This document shows, one piece after another, positions 44,792 through 56,312 of a stretch of DNA of 64,000 nucleotides. The translations under genes and the position numbers were made by a program. Where the stretch lies: positions 1,426,001 through 1,490,000 of the forward strand of contig JANHCV010000007.1 of NCBI GenBank assembly GCA_025594325.1, in the 5' to 3' direction. The notes under the pieces were generated by a model. It was not told the origin of the DNA. It made no database searches and saw only the letters and a program-made list of their open reading frames with translations. Positions within the stretch are counted from its first letter, which is position 1. Every line of letters begins with the position of its first letter. This DNA is from Blastocladiella emersonii ATCC 22665 (Eukaryota > Blastocladiomycota > Blastocladiomycetes > Blastocladiales > Blastocladiaceae).

Positions 44792-46180
44792 GTGTCCGAC
44801 CCCGACCCTGTGCCTCGAGACGTTGAGGCGAAAGCCGGCGGAGTGCGCTCGCCACGAATAGCCAGCGGCGACGGCCTGCGGGGGGAGAGGTGGCTGGGGC
44901 GGCGAACTCTTTACTCCGAGACGTGGCGCAACGCGAACAACCGTGCGCCACGTTCAGTACCACCGCGTGTGTAACCCAGTGGCGTCGCATGGGCGGCGGT
45001 CCCTGGCGGTTTCGAGAGGGCGAACGGCAAGCGAATCATGACCGCGAGCAGGTTTCGCCGGTTTCGCGAACCCTTCTCGTGTTGAGGGGTCGTCTAAGTT
45101 GGCCAATTTTGAACACTGCGATCTTGTTGAGGGGACGCGGCCTGTGCGGCGAAAACACGGGCCGCGTTGCGAGTATCGAGCACGCAGTCCTCAAACGCCT
45201 GGCGATGAGCCGGACGCGTGTAACACTTAAACCTGACGCCAAAACACAAACGAACAGTGTAACGAGCGGTACATGACTCTCGAATGCGATGGCAGAACGT
45301 GCAGATCGAAGCCTGTCAAGTCGAGAAGCGCGAAGGCGGGGGAGGCGCCACACACGTGTGTGGCGCGTCGCGTCCCCTCGGCCTGCGCGTTCAGCGTCTC
45401 GAGGAGATGTTCTGGCCGACCCCCTCAGATCTCTTCGTGCGGTATTCATGACCCGAATTGGAGCAGTCGTTTCCGCGCCTCTCACGTTTCTCCTTGCCGC
45501 GGCATCAAGGATCTTTGGAGAGTAGTCGCCTCAGGAGCGAGCGAGAAAATACTGTTCCCGATTGTCCTTACATCTTGGGCTGATGAATCTGGCTTCGACG
45601 GGCAGTCAATGATGCAGTATACGCGCTAGCGCAACACTGCACGGACGGAATGCCGATCGGGACCAGCACGCCGCCGTCGTAGTTGAGCGACGTGACGGCG
45701 ACCTGGTATCCGCACGGCACGGCGAGGTTGAAGCTGTGGCCTAACTCTACGCTCACAAAGTCCGATCCGCCGCCACACGCGTCGTGCGCGCAACCCGTGG
45801 TGGAAGAAGCGCAAGGCCTAGCGCGGCCGCTCCGTGAACGCGAAGGGACCGTTGAGACCGCCTATTGGCAAGACCCAGTCGTAGCGCCCGGGGCTCAGAC
45901 CAAGCGGCGCCGCAGAGCAATAAACAGCCGAGAGCGGGGGCCGTGTGAACTCCGAGGGCTGCCACCGCCGCACACAGCTCGGGTTAGCCCGCTGGGCGAG
46001 CTGCATCAGGTTGCATCCATGTAAGGCCACTAGGAGCATGCTTAACGCTTGCCGAGAGAGGGGGACGAGGTCAGAGCGGGGCCGGCTCGCGGGTTGACAC
46101 GTCACGTTTCAGGCCAAGTGGCGTCAGCTTCGTCTCTACGACCACGGCTCCCGCTGTCTTGATCTCCGCAGATCACAACC
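44792..46180. other. Intergenic region with possible coding relic
   Basis: No intact gene is supported in 1.4 kb. Minus-strand fragments at 45600-46105 are listed separately. Confidence 0.4.
45600..46105 (-). pseudogene. Possible relic of a Cys-containing secreted-type protein
   Basis: On the minus strand PGRYDWVLPIGGLNGPFAFT (ending at a stop at 45818) is followed in another frame by TTGCAHDACGGGSDFVSVEL, GHSFNLAVPCGYQVAVTSLN and YDGGVLVPIGIPSVQCC to about 45609. The pieces look like consecutive parts of one protein separated by a frame change. No family recognised and no canonical intron found between them. Confidence 0.3.
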
Positions 46181-48057
46181 ATGGAGCACATACGACGCAT
46201 GAAACCTGATGCAATGCCGCCCTCGGAGCGTCCCGGCCACGTCCTGCCGACTGAGCTGTGGGAGCTCGTCATAAGCTTCATGTTGGACCGCGCCTCAGAC
46301 GAGCTCGACGACCCGTGGCGCTGGGAGCTATTCCGCCTTGGTAACCTATGCCACACGACCTACGTTCTCACTCGGCCGCGACTCTTCCGCCACCTCTTCC
46401 TCGGATTTCGCAGCGACTCGACCCAGCCTCCCTTTCCCGCATGGGATCCGACCGCGGACGCAGTTCCGTTCCCGAACCTGCGTGCCGTCCCCAAGTCGAA
46501 CACCGAGCTTTTCCAATGTGTCCAACGGATCTCCGAGGTCCCAGCAACGTACCCTTTCGTTGTATGCCACGGCCAGCTCTTCCTTGCGTCACTTGCCAGC
46601 GGACAAGGTTCACTCGAGCGCGTTCAGGCCGCCATCGCGTCGCTTTGGTCACAGTTCCTCGACGAGCTTTGCTGTAAACGCATGATATCCGCTTGTAAGG
46701 TCGCTTCCAACCTCGTTCTCATTCCGTACCCGCTCGCGCTCGTCTCCGCGCTCTCCATCATCGAAAATATCGGTTTGGACGATGAGGTATCCGCTAAAGT
46801 AGGCGGAACTAGCTGGCGCAAGCTGCCATTCCTCTTTGACCTCAACCCGAGTTCAATTCGCAAGCTCGAGGTGCGCTTCGAGTCCAACAACACCATCGCA
46901 CTCGCTGCTGCCCTCGTCCGTCGCTTCCCGATGGCGTCGACGTATCACTTTGCCAGCAACCGCGATTCGTCGGATGAAATTGTCCCGCTGGGTGCAACAA
47001 GCTTCGATTTTGAGCTGGAAAACCTCGCATCTGGCGCTGAACTAGTAAACAACGCCCTGCTGCTCACCGAGAGCCAGATCATTCGTATGCGCGAGGTCGG
47101 TCAGCGCATCTCGTTGGTAACGCGTTACAAGATCCTATCTCATCGTCTGCTTTCGAACAAGACATCGACGAAAGTTCCGACGAGCTCTCTGGAAGCGACA
47201 GGGAGAGCGACCGGTCCTTACAGTCCTCCCGCCGCACCGTGGGCTCGCGTTACCAAGCGTACCGCAAGACCCAGTCACTCATTCTACGCGGGAATTCGGT
47301 ACCTTGGGAGCTAGTTTGCGCAGCGCTTGTGCACCCGCACCTCGAACACTTTACCCTCCTTAGTATAGTTGATGACTCGGTCTCGGAAACATTGCTTATT
47401 CCATTCATGCCCAGTCTACGGCGGCTCGAGCTCACGTTTATTAGTTTCACAGACCTATTTGATCCCGACGTTATGGATGTCGATGCCACCACAACGTTTC
47501 CCGTACTCGAGACGCTTGTCGTCTACCATGACAGGTGGGCCACGAGCACGTGGAACGGCGTACCAGAGAACTTTGACATTGACGTACCAAGCACCTGGGG
47601 CACTTACGATTACGCAATCTTGGACTTTTGCAACTGGCCCCTGTTCCCAGCACTATGCGAACTGCGCGTCGTCCCCGAACACCGTGGACGGTGTGGCCAT
47701 GCCATGGTCGAAATGTGGAGCCTGCGCGCGATGTCCCGTCGGTCGCCCAACCTCCAAAGACTATTTCTCCCTTCAATCCACTGGCTGCCCAGCAGAACAG
47801 AAGACGAGGGGATGATTGCCTTCCCGGACTTGGTCGAGTTGGAGGTCATGGCATCCGTCTGCGACGCACTCAGCGAGACGACTCTCAAGGCGCTGCGCAA
47901 GCTCACGGTGCATGGTGCGCCAGAGGCGATCCCAGCTGACTTGTGGCCGAATCTCGAGGTCGTCTATATCAAGGCGGACGGCGTGAGCCAGCAGGTGCGA
48001 GCAAGCTTGTCGTCGCTTCAAAAGCTCAAGTCGGTCAAGGTGGACGCTCTTTTGTGA
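46181..48057 (+). CDS. F-box/LRR-like protein (frame break or intron in the middle)
   Basis: From ATG 46181 (MEHIRRMKPDAMPPSERPGH). Residues 20-60 (VLPTELWELVISFMLDRAS, then RLGNLCHTTYVLTRPRLFRH) resemble an F-box-type helical module, followed by irregular leucine-rich segments (LNPSSIRKLEVRFES; LEHFTLLSIVDDS; LRRLELTFISF; FPALCELRVVPE; FPDLVELEVMASV; LKALRKLTVHG; LWPNLEVVYIK). The first frame becomes implausible after about 47116 and the second frame is good to the stop at 48055-48057. An intron 47117-47223 (GTAACG...TTACAG, 107 bp) joins them in phase 0 to 589 residues. However, the skipped stretch reads in the second frame as a plausible acidic loop (SSSAFEQDIDESSDELSGS), so a one-base frameshift in a decaying gene is a serious alternative. 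Such proteins usually recruit targets to SCF ubiquitin ligases. A degraded paralogue lies at 57.95 kb. Confidence 0.65.
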
Positions 48058-49197
48058 TGGGTCAATATGTTGAACGTTCGAAGTCAACGAAATCTCTGTG
48101 CGACCCGCTTCGCTTCGCTGAGGGTGATCCGTCTTGTGAAGCTGAACGGGCGCATCGAGCCCCTCTGCGGGCAGCTCAACCGCACCGTGATCGCATCCGA
48201 CCAGAGTTCAAGTGTACACGCACACGCGGGGACCGAGTGCGAGACGCGTCTCGGACCAGCCGCGCGTGATGCACGTGAGAATCGCGTCATCCCGACCACT
48301 TGTTCTGTTTTGATCGCCGCCACGGGGGAGCGGCCGCCCGCCCGACCGTCGCACCGCTCATCTCGACCGGTCGTCCCCGCTTCCCCCCTCCTCTTTTGTT
48401 CCTTTGATTGTTCAGTTGCTAGTCTAGCCGTCGTCGATACATTCTGTTCCTCTCTGTATCGTCACGGCTGCGCATCCAGCTTAGCTTCCACCTCCCTGTC
48501 AAGTACGCTACTCTGTTTCCTTCTATAGGTTATGAGCCCTGAGTTCGATTCCGTCTGCGCTCGATATTTGCCTCGTCGTCAGCACCGGGATAAGCAGTTG
48601 AGATTGTGCGGTAGACGCTGGTCGCGTGTGTGACCGCGGCGGCTGGGCCCGAGACGACTCAAAAGTGGCGCTCCGAAAGCTCAGGTCCATTCGGGAGGTA
48701 CATTGGCGAGGATTGCATTCAGTAGGAGCTTTACATTAGGTCTCGTACAGGGCATGTGTGGGAGCAAACCTGAACGGCGTTTGCTCAAGCGTTCGCTGCC
48801 TCACGGCCATATCAAGCATCACGTGAGTGGCGCAACGCGTCTCCGGTGTAGTGTGGGGTGCAAGCACGACCCGGTGCGCATATCACCGCTGCTTCGTCTC
48901 GCGTTTGTCACGCGGGGACGCGTCTCCCAGTCACAGTCACGCCGCGTTCGCAATGCGTGTTCGCACGCCATCCATCCCGTCCGCGGGAGACTTGGGTGCG
49001 AGGCAACACAACAGATGAGAGCCCATACATGTGAACGGGCCGGACCCTTCCATACGCCCCGCGCGACCGCTGCGCTCTCCATTTCTCATCCGCGACCCAT
49101 GAACATTCGTGCTCCCGAGACGACTCCACTCCACTCCACCACTCCACTCACTTGATCCTGACTCTCATTCACCACGGCTACACACTCGTCGCTACGA
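48058..49197. other. Intergenic region
   Basis: 1.1 kb without a supported gene. It contains the perfect palindrome GAGACGCGTCTC (48240-48251) and further ACGCGTCTC sites at 48835 and 48918. It is presumably the promoter region of the receptor gene at 49198. Confidence 0.45.
48240..48251. promoter_or_regulatory. GAGACGCGTCTC palindrome
   Basis: A 12-bp perfect palindrome centred on ACGCGT, in intergenic DNA and related to the GAGACGCGTC half of the composite motif. A protein-binding role is inferred only from recurrence. Confidence 0.3.
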
Positions 49198-52100
49198 ATG
49201 GAACAACCCGCCGACATGGCTTGCAGCTCGCCATCCTCACCGCGCCGGCCCCGGCCCCGGCCCCAGCGGTGGCGCGCGGTTGCTGCGCTCGCGCTGCTCG
49301 CGGTGCTCGGCTTCGCGATCCGGTCCGCGCACGCCCAGACTGTCCGCGCGCTGCCCACCTGTCTCGACGCCGCCACGACGCGTCCTTTCGGCTGGACGAA
49401 CCAGATTATCCCGCCGGGCGTCCAGTCCGTGCAACAGCCGCCGCCGTTGGTTAAGCTCGAGTACAATGCGTGGGGGAGGTACGCGCGATCATGGACGACT
49501 CGGCTCGGGTTGCGAGTTGCACCAACTGACGACCCCCTTGCGCGCATACTGTAGTGCCAACCTCACGGGCTACATCGCGGCCATCCTGCTGCGCGAGGTC
49601 ATGGGCGTTAACGTCTCGCTGCTCGAGTACTCGAGTTCGAGCGGTACCTTCCCCCGTCTCGCCTCGGGCAACGTCTCGGCCAACGTCGAGCTGTGGGCCG
49701 CCAACAAGGTGGCTCTCTACAACACCTACGTGACCCAGCAGGGCACGGTCGAGGATCGTACGTCTTGCCGCTGCAGTCGCCTCGCCTCGATGCCGTACAC
49801 TCACACGCGTAACTTCTAGTCGGCTTCGTAGGCTACGCGGCCAAGACCTCGCTCTTCATCAACACGGCCGTGGCCGACGCCAACCCGGGGCTCATCTTCG
49901 ACAGCTGGCACTCGTACCAGCAGCAGTCGCCGGTGCTCGCCAACCTACTCCCGGTCGGCACAACGCCGCCCGCGCGCAACGCCGACGGCTCGTACATCTG
50001 CAACCCGGCCAAGTACTCGTTCTGCAGCACCGAGGGCACCTTCATCCCGCCGCAGTGCCAGGGCGCCAACCGCGCGTCGTGCCGCGAGCTGTGGCACATC
50101 TCGCCCAGCTACTCGTCGGGCCAGACCGAGCAGCTGATCATCAGCCTCAACCTCAAGCTCGTCGTCGTCTACCTCGGCAGCAGCTTCACGGCCAAGGTCA
50201 CCGAGTGCGCGCGCCAGGGCAACTACGGCTGCATTTTCTATTACTGGGTTCCAGAAGTCATCCCCGCCACCAACAACCTGACCGCCGTCAACCTCCCGCC
50301 CTACTCGTCGACGTGCTACGCCAAGTTCAACGCGACCAACGCCGGCGGCGCGGGCCAGTCGCTCACCTGCGACTGGGGCGCTGGTACGTCTTCGTATCAG
50401 CTTCTGTCCCGTGGCCACGACTCATTTTTCGTGACGCGACGCGTGTAGAGCTCCTCATGAAGGTCGGGTCCGCGACGATGCACACCACGGCGCCCTACGT
50501 CTCCGCGTTCATGCGCCTGCTCAAGCTGCGCGACGTCGACATCAACGGGCTCCTGCTCCAGTTCGCGTCCAACAGCCAGGCCGATGTGGTACGTCACTCG
50601 CTGCGGGTCTACTTCTCATGGTCCTCGTACTAACTCGCGATTGCGACCGTAGCCCGCGTGCGACTGGATCCGCAACAACAAGAACCTGTGGACATCGTGG
50701 ATCCCGGCCCCGCCCACCGACTACAGTACGCCCTTGCTCGTCCGTGACTCTGCCTCCGCCACTCGCTGACACAACGACCATCTATCTAGTCCGCTACCTC
50801 GACGAGCTGCAGGTGAGCGAGGGCGTGACCGTGGCCGTGCTGATCCTGACAGCGCTCGTGCTCTTCTCGGTCCCGGCGTTCCTCGGGCTCCTCTACTACT
50901 ACCGCAAGCAGCCGGCCGTGCGCTCGCAGTCGCCGCCGTTCATGGGCCTGATCACCATGGGTGTGGGCATTGTCGGTATCTCGGTTGCTCTCGAGGTCAC
51001 CACCCCATCGGCATCGACGTGCGCGGCGCGCACCTGGCTGCTCGCCCTCGGCGCCGCCGTGGTCCTCAGCAGCATCATCGTCAAGACGTGGCGCATCTTC
51101 ACCATCTTCGGCAACCGGCAGATGCAGCGCATGAAGCTCGGCAACACCAAGCTGATGATGTACGTCGGGGCGCTGGTCCTGCTCGACATTGTTGTTCTGG
51201 CCGTGTACAACGGGGTCGCGCTGCCGCAGCCGACCATGGCGCAAGTCACGCTCACCACGTACACGTACGTGTGCGGGACGCCGGCGACCGACGGCGCCAT
51301 GGCCATGACGGCGATCCTCGGCGTGTACCACGCGCTGCTGCTCGTCGCGGCCGTGTGGCTCAGCTTCAAGATCCGCAAGGTGGCCAGCACGTACAACGAA
51401 TCCAAGTTCATCGGCATGGCGTCGTACCAGATCCTGGTCGCGTGCGCGATCGTGATCCCCGTCGTGTTCCTGCCCATCAACTTCCGCGCCCAGTTCGTCA
51501 TCAAGTCCATAATCATCCTGCTCGCGTGCTTCGGCGTGCTCGGCCTGCTCGTCGCGCGCCCCGTCATCGAGGCCATGACGACCAGCACCAGCGCGCCCGC
51601 CAGCTCGATGATCCAGTCGGGCATCGGCGCCAAGTCGCACAACAACAACGGGACCGTGCCGCGGACTGCGCCCGTCAAGCCGCCGGCCGTGGGAAACACC
51701 ACGACGGCGACGGTGACGGGCAGCATGGCGCGGACGGGTGTCGGGTCCAGCGGCGACATGGCGGCGACCTCGAACGTGCGGTACGGGCTGCAGTTCAGCA
51801 TGCAGAAGGCGGCGGGTTTGGTGCGCCGATGGTCCGAGGTGCACATGGTCCTGATCATGGGTGCGCATCCGACGCTGCAGGTCAGCCATCCCGAGGCGAT
51901 CCGCGGCACCGTGCACACGGCCGCCGTCACCGCACGCGCGCTTTCGCCCGACGACGCGTCGAAGCTGCCCGGGTGCTTCATTCTCACGCTGCAGACCACG
52001 ACGTGGTTCGTCCAGACCAAGGACGCGGCCGAGGCCGAGGCCTGGGTCGCCGACATTACGGCGGCGTTTGCCGCCGTCAACGCGACGGTGAGCGGCGGCC

Positions 52101-52255
52101 GCCGGGCTCGGTCGGCACGGAACAGCACCGCGGGCCAGTCACGGCAGTCGGTCGACGGCAAGACGGCCGCGAGCACGGCCGCGGGCAGCAAGCAGGCGGG
52201 CGGGACGTCGCCGTCGCCAACCAAGTCGGTCCGGTCGGCGTCGATGACCGAGTAG
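49198..52255 (+). CDS. Chimeric receptor: OpuAC/ProX-type solute-binding domain, class C 7TM, PH-like domain
   Basis: Six exons (49198-49478, 49555-49757, 49820-50383, 50449-50588, 50653-50725, 50790-52255) join in phase to 908 residues; introns are 62-76 bp, GTACG...TAG. A signal peptide ends near AHAQT (about residue 47). Residues about 80-420 match the fold order of glycine-betaine/choline-type substrate-binding proteins: SANLTGYIAAILLREVMGVN, then VSLLEYSSSSGTFPRLASGN, VELWAANKVALYNTYV, VEDLGFVGYAAKTSLF, and the closing helix PACDWIRNNKNLWTSWIP. Seven spans follow (about 432-680), with GABA-B-like signatures such as C-A-A-R-T-W-L-L-A-L-G and KTWRIFTIF. Residues about 763-850 form a PH-like module (RRWSEVHMVLI ... 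CFILTLQTTTWFVQTKDAAE, AEAWVADI). A plasma-membrane receptor for a small osmolyte or amine, signalling through G proteins, is inferred. An amino-acid permease gene follows 367 bp downstream. Confidence 0.88.
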
Positions 52256-52622
52256 TTGGTGTGATTGCGCCGACGGGTGATGATGATACCAAGCGTGTTT
52301 AGCACTTGTCTAACCCAAACCTATCCGTGAACGTGTTTCCTTGACCGCGACGGGGATCAGTTCACTGCCCGACCTCGCCACCCGGCGGCCAGCCCGGCGG
52401 CCATGGCCACGCTCGGGCTGACGCGCGCCGCTCGAGCTGTGGCGGTGGCTGTGATAGCGCCGGGCGGCTCCACGCGCGGAGACACTCGGAAGCGACGCGT
52501 CGCGCAAACACGTTTTCGGGAGACACGGAATTTTCCGAGCCGCTGCCGCTGACATCGAAGCGCGCGCCGCTCTCGTCCCTCTCCACTCCGCTCTCCCCTC
52601 ATCAACTTGCACATTTGCAACC
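52256..52622. other. Intergenic region between receptor and permease
   Basis: 367 bp with no gene and no clear TATA box. It should contain the permease promoter. Confidence 0.5.
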
Positions 52623-54414
52623 ATGCCAGTCCATGCATCGCCCGAACCCAAGCCAGTGAGCCCGACCACGCCGCTAGGAGGGCCGAGCGGCGGCGGCGCC
52701 GGCGGATCGACGTCGTCCCTCGGGTCGGCCAACTCGCAGACGGGGCTGCTTCCCAGTGGCGCACCCGCTGCCGACCCTGCATCGGCCGTGCAACCGCCGG
52801 CCGCGGCGAACGGCGCACTTCGACGCGAGCTCGGTGTCGTGGGAGCCGTGGGACTCGGGCTGTCGTACGGCCCTCCCGCGCGACCCGATCCCGATCTCTC
52901 GCTTACAAGGGCGCATGTAGGTCGATTCTCGGCACCGGTGTCTTTGTCTCGATCGGCCTCGCCGCGCAGGTGTCCGGGTCGCTCGGCGTCCTGATCGCCA
53001 TCTCGCTCGCGTGCGTCACGGCGACGTGCAACGCGCTCAACTCGGCCCAGCTGGCTGCTGCGTACCCTGTCTCTGGTACGTGCTCTAGGGCTCGTGAGCT
53101 GGATGTAGCTGACTCGCGTCGTTCCCACAGGTGGCACGTACGAGTACGCGTACCGCCTCGTGCACCCGCTCGTCGGGTTCATGGCCGGCTGGATGTTTCT
53201 GTGCGCCAAGATTGCGTCAGGGTACGATCGGGATCGCTGTCACTTCACGCAAGATTATTCTGACCCTCTTCCCGACATGTAGCGCCTCGGCGGCCGTCGG
53301 TTTCGCGAGCTACTTGCTGATGCTGACGCGCGGCAACCTGTTCTCGTCCTCGGCCACCACCATCGCGCCGCCCTCGACCGGCCTGGTGCTCGGCATCGCC
53401 GTCGGCTTGATCCTGCTCCTCACCGCCATCGTCTACTTTGGCCTCAAGCTGTCGAACCGCGCCAACTGGGCCATCCTGTCGCTGACACTCTCGTCGCTCC
53501 TCTTCTTCTCGCTCGTCGGCCTGTCGGCCGTCCACGCGCCGCCCGAGTCGGAGCGGTGGACATCCCCGAAATACCCGGACCGCTCGCCCGCCATCAACAT
53601 CCTCGAGGCCTCGGCGCTCATGTTTGTCGCCTTCACGGGCTACGGCCGCGTGGCCACACTCGGCGACGAGGTGCGGGAGCCGCGCGTGACGATCCCGCGT
53701 GCCATCATCGCGACGCTCATCGTCTCGGGCGCGTTGTACCTCGGCGTTGGCGCGGTCGCCGTCCTGGCCGCACCTTCGCTCGCCAACCTCGCGCCCACGG
53801 TCCCGGGTGTCGCGCCGCTCAGCACCGTCGCGCTCGCCGCGTTCCCACCCGCACTCCGCGTCCCCGCGGCCGCCATCGTGGCCATCGGCGCCATGGCCGC
53901 CATGGCGGGCGTGCTGCTCAACCTCGTCCTCGGCCTTTCGCGCATGGTCCTCGCCATGGCGCGGCGCGGCGACATGCCGGCCGTGTTCATGCGCATCGAC
54001 GCGCGCACGGGGAGCCCGGGACCCGCGGTGCTCCTGATCGGCGGCGCCCTCGCGGCCACGGTCCTCGGAACGTACGGCGCGCTCGCGCTGACGTGGACGT
54101 TCAGCGCGGTCACGGTGCTGCTGTACTACGCCGTGTGCCACCTCGCGGCGCTCAAGCTCGACGACGCGCGGCGCCGGTTCGGCAAGGCGTGGGCGTACGC
54201 GGGGATCGTGTTCTGCGTCTCCCTCGCGGTGTTCGTCGACGCCAAGACGTGGGCGGCGGCGGCTATCGTGCTCGCGGTCGGGCTCGCGTGGCACGGCGGC
54301 ATGCAGAAGGCGTACGGCGAGGCGGCTGAGATGGGGCCCGCGTACAAGCGCGGCCGGTTCCTGGTGCCTGCCGTGCGCGGCGGGGAGGTGGAGCCGGAGT
54401 CTGGCGACGAGTAA
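52623..54414 (+). CDS. APC-superfamily amino-acid permease
   Basis: Four exons (52623-52864, 52921-53075, 53131-53221, 53283-54414) join in phase to 539 residues; introns are 55-61 bp, GTACG...AG. A Ser/Gly/Pro-rich cytosolic N-terminus of about 68 residues precedes the first span. The span 1 signature LGVVGAVGLGLSSILGTGVF is the APC helix-breaking motif, interrupted by intron 1. Then come AYPVSGGTYEYAYRLVHPLV and GFMAGWMFLCAKIASG. The span 6 region FVAFTGYGRVATLGDEVREP is followed by RVTIPRAIIATLIVSGALYL, as in LAT/CAT-type transporters. About 12 spans are expected. It should move amino acids or polyamines across the plasma or vacuolar membrane; substrate not predictable. Being next to a solute-sensing receptor is suggestive, but co-function is untested. 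Confidence 0.92.
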
Positions 54415-54745
54415 TGAAGCAATAGACTTGATGCGCACCATTCGTCGCTCGAAGGCCCAAGGAAACGTGTTGCGCCACACGGGGTGCCTGACCCCAGATG
54501 ATGACTGCTGCGCCGTGCCGCGGCGGCTGTTGACCCTTGAGCGCGAGTTGCGCACGAGCCGAGCGGTCGCCGGCGCCCGGGTTCTGGCGCTTGGCGAGCG
54601 ACGCACGGGCGCTCGAGGAGGGACGCGCCGCGACCGTCGACGCGCAACCCACGGCGGCGAGGAGCACGAGAGTGAGCGCGGCGAGCACGGGCAGCGCGCG
54701 GGCGGCGCGGCGCAACGTGGTTGTGGTGTCGGTGGAAGAATGCAT
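54263..54745 (-). CDS. Possible small secreted protein
   Basis: The ORF from ATG 54745 begins MHSSTDTTTTLRRAARALPV then LAALTLVLLAAVGCA, a convincing signal peptide, followed by an A/S/R-rich segment with a Kex2-like LAKRQ site near residue 52. The last 110 residues run antisense into the permease 3' end and look like out-of-frame sequence, so the true end is probably earlier, perhaps via an unseen splice. Only the N-terminus supports this call. Confidence 0.35.
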   Translation of the reverse strand: MHSSTDTTTTLRRAARALPVLAALTLVLLAAVGCASTVAARPSSSARASLAKRQNPGAGDRSARAQLALKGQQPPRHGAAVIIWGQAPRVAQHVSLGLRATNGAHQVYCFITRRQTPAPPPRRARQAPGTGRACTRAPSQPPRRTPSACRRATRARPRAR

Positions 54746-55220
54746 GGTGTGTGTGTGTGGATCAGGGTCGAGTCTCGGTTGCGGATGGATGCGGGTGAGG
54801 CGCTGCGAGCGGTCGAGAGGGACGCGGCGGGCGCGGCCGCTACTTGACGGCGCGGGGCCCGCTGAGACCGCGCCGCGGGCCTCGGATGCGGCAGGCGGCG
54901 CTGGATCGCGTCGACCCCGGCGAGGGGCGGCGTCTCAAACGGCCGTGTCGTCGCGGTGGTCGCCGAGCAGGCGGGCCGCGAACGGGAGCCTCTGCCGGTT
55001 GCCGCGTCGGTCGCCGGGGCCGCAGGTCTCACGCCGGCGCGGTCTGGGCGCTCATGGCAGGTGGCGCAGCATCCAGTTGCATGGAGTGTCTCGGCAAGGG
55101 TGCGAGCCCGCGTGAAAGCGTGCATGGCGAGAGAGAGAACGCGTGCGGCGAGATGCGCGCGAACGGAAACGGAAACCGACGCGCCGCTCAGCGCGCCGCT
55201 CGTCACATGATATCGCAACG

Positions 55221-55256
55221 CGTCTCGCACGTCTCGCGCGTCTCGCGCGTCTCGAA
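55221..55256 (+). repeat. 9-bp tandem repeat, four units
   Basis: Four consecutive CGTCTCGCG-type units (CGTCTCGCA, CGTCTCGCG twice, CGTCTCGAA). Confidence 0.85.
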
Positions 55257-55310
55257 GCGCGAGCGGCCGAGGAGCCACAGATCGCTACTCGGGTAGCAGG
55301 TTGCCCCATG

Positions 55311-55416
55311 TGTGGCGGCTCAAGCCACGCCACCCTCCGCCAAACACTCGTCGCTCGTTTCACCGCACCGCACGCGCAACACGACGCGTCGCGACACGCG
55401 CCGAAAAAACACGTGG
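55311..55416 (+). repeat. Inverted repeat, left arm
   Basis: Starts TGTGGCGGCTCAAGCC and ends CGAAAAAACACGTGG. Its reverse complement occurs at 56196-56312 with one substitution and one 11-bp indel. Confidence 0.95.
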
Positions 55417-56195
55417 GCAGCTCCGACCAAACAAACGACGCCGCCGGGTCGGTCGCCAGCTCCCCACAAGCGTAGATCGTGACGCAGGAACTCAACCCCC
55501 ACCATGCAAACTTCGTGCAACGACCCTCGCCCGCCAGGCCGCGCTCGATGGCGGCCACGGTCGATCGCGCTGGCGCCGAGCCGAGCACCCCCGAACAGAC
55601 TCGCGTGAGCGGTGCCCACTCGCGTCAGCTCGTAGCCCGCAGCTGCCATCAGCGCCGCTATTCCGCTCACAAAAACTCTTCCGTAGGCACAGTGGGGCCC
55701 GGCGTCCGCGCCCTCGCGGTGGGCACGGACGCGCGTGCACTCGCCCCCATGGTGCGCTCGCGCCCTGCGCGTACCCAGGCGCGCGCGCGTGCGGTTGCTC
55801 GCCAGGACTGGCGCCCCACAAAATCCTCTGCGCGCTCTCGGACTCAATATACACTCTCTAACCATGAAACCACACGAGTGAACTGGAAACGCCCGCTGGC
55901 TCGCGCCCTGCACCTACGAGTCGGGCTTCTTGGCCCGTACTGTTGATCGGGGTGTGACTAGACTGAGCCTCATACCCGCTTTCACCCGCGAGGTCCTTGT
56001 CCGTGTCTCTGTCACTCAGCGGACGCGATTGCAGAGTACAACTTCCGCAAGTCGTTCACGCGACGGTCCTTACTGTAGCTGTGTGCGTGTACGCAAGTTC
56101 ACGTCCTCAACGTGTTACATAATTTTCCACCAAGGGTCAATTTTTTTTCTTTAGCGGGAAGCTGCGCGGGAAGTCGCTTCCGCCGTGTCGAGTCG

Positions 56196-56312
56196 CCACG
56201 TGTTTTTTCGACGCGTGTCGCGACGCGTCGTGTTGCGCGTGGTGAGCGTGTGCGGTGCGGTGAAACGAGCGACGAGTGTTTGGCGGAGGGTGGCGTGGCT
56301 TGAGCCGCCACA
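56196..56312 (-). repeat. Inverted repeat, right arm
   Basis: Reverse complement of 55311-55416 with an extra 11 bp (containing CGCTCACC) and one C/T difference. The loop between the arms is 779 bp. Confidence 0.95.

Noticed and set aside
48067-48528. 153-codon ORF just after the F-box/LRR-like gene
   Set aside because: The Ser/Leu/Arg-rich tail contains the GAGACGCGTCTC palindrome and pyrimidine runs; it looks intergenic.
48525-48570. AGTTCGATTCC resembling a tRNA B box
   Set aside because: The T-arm stem does not pair and no acceptor or anticodon arm can be built upstream.
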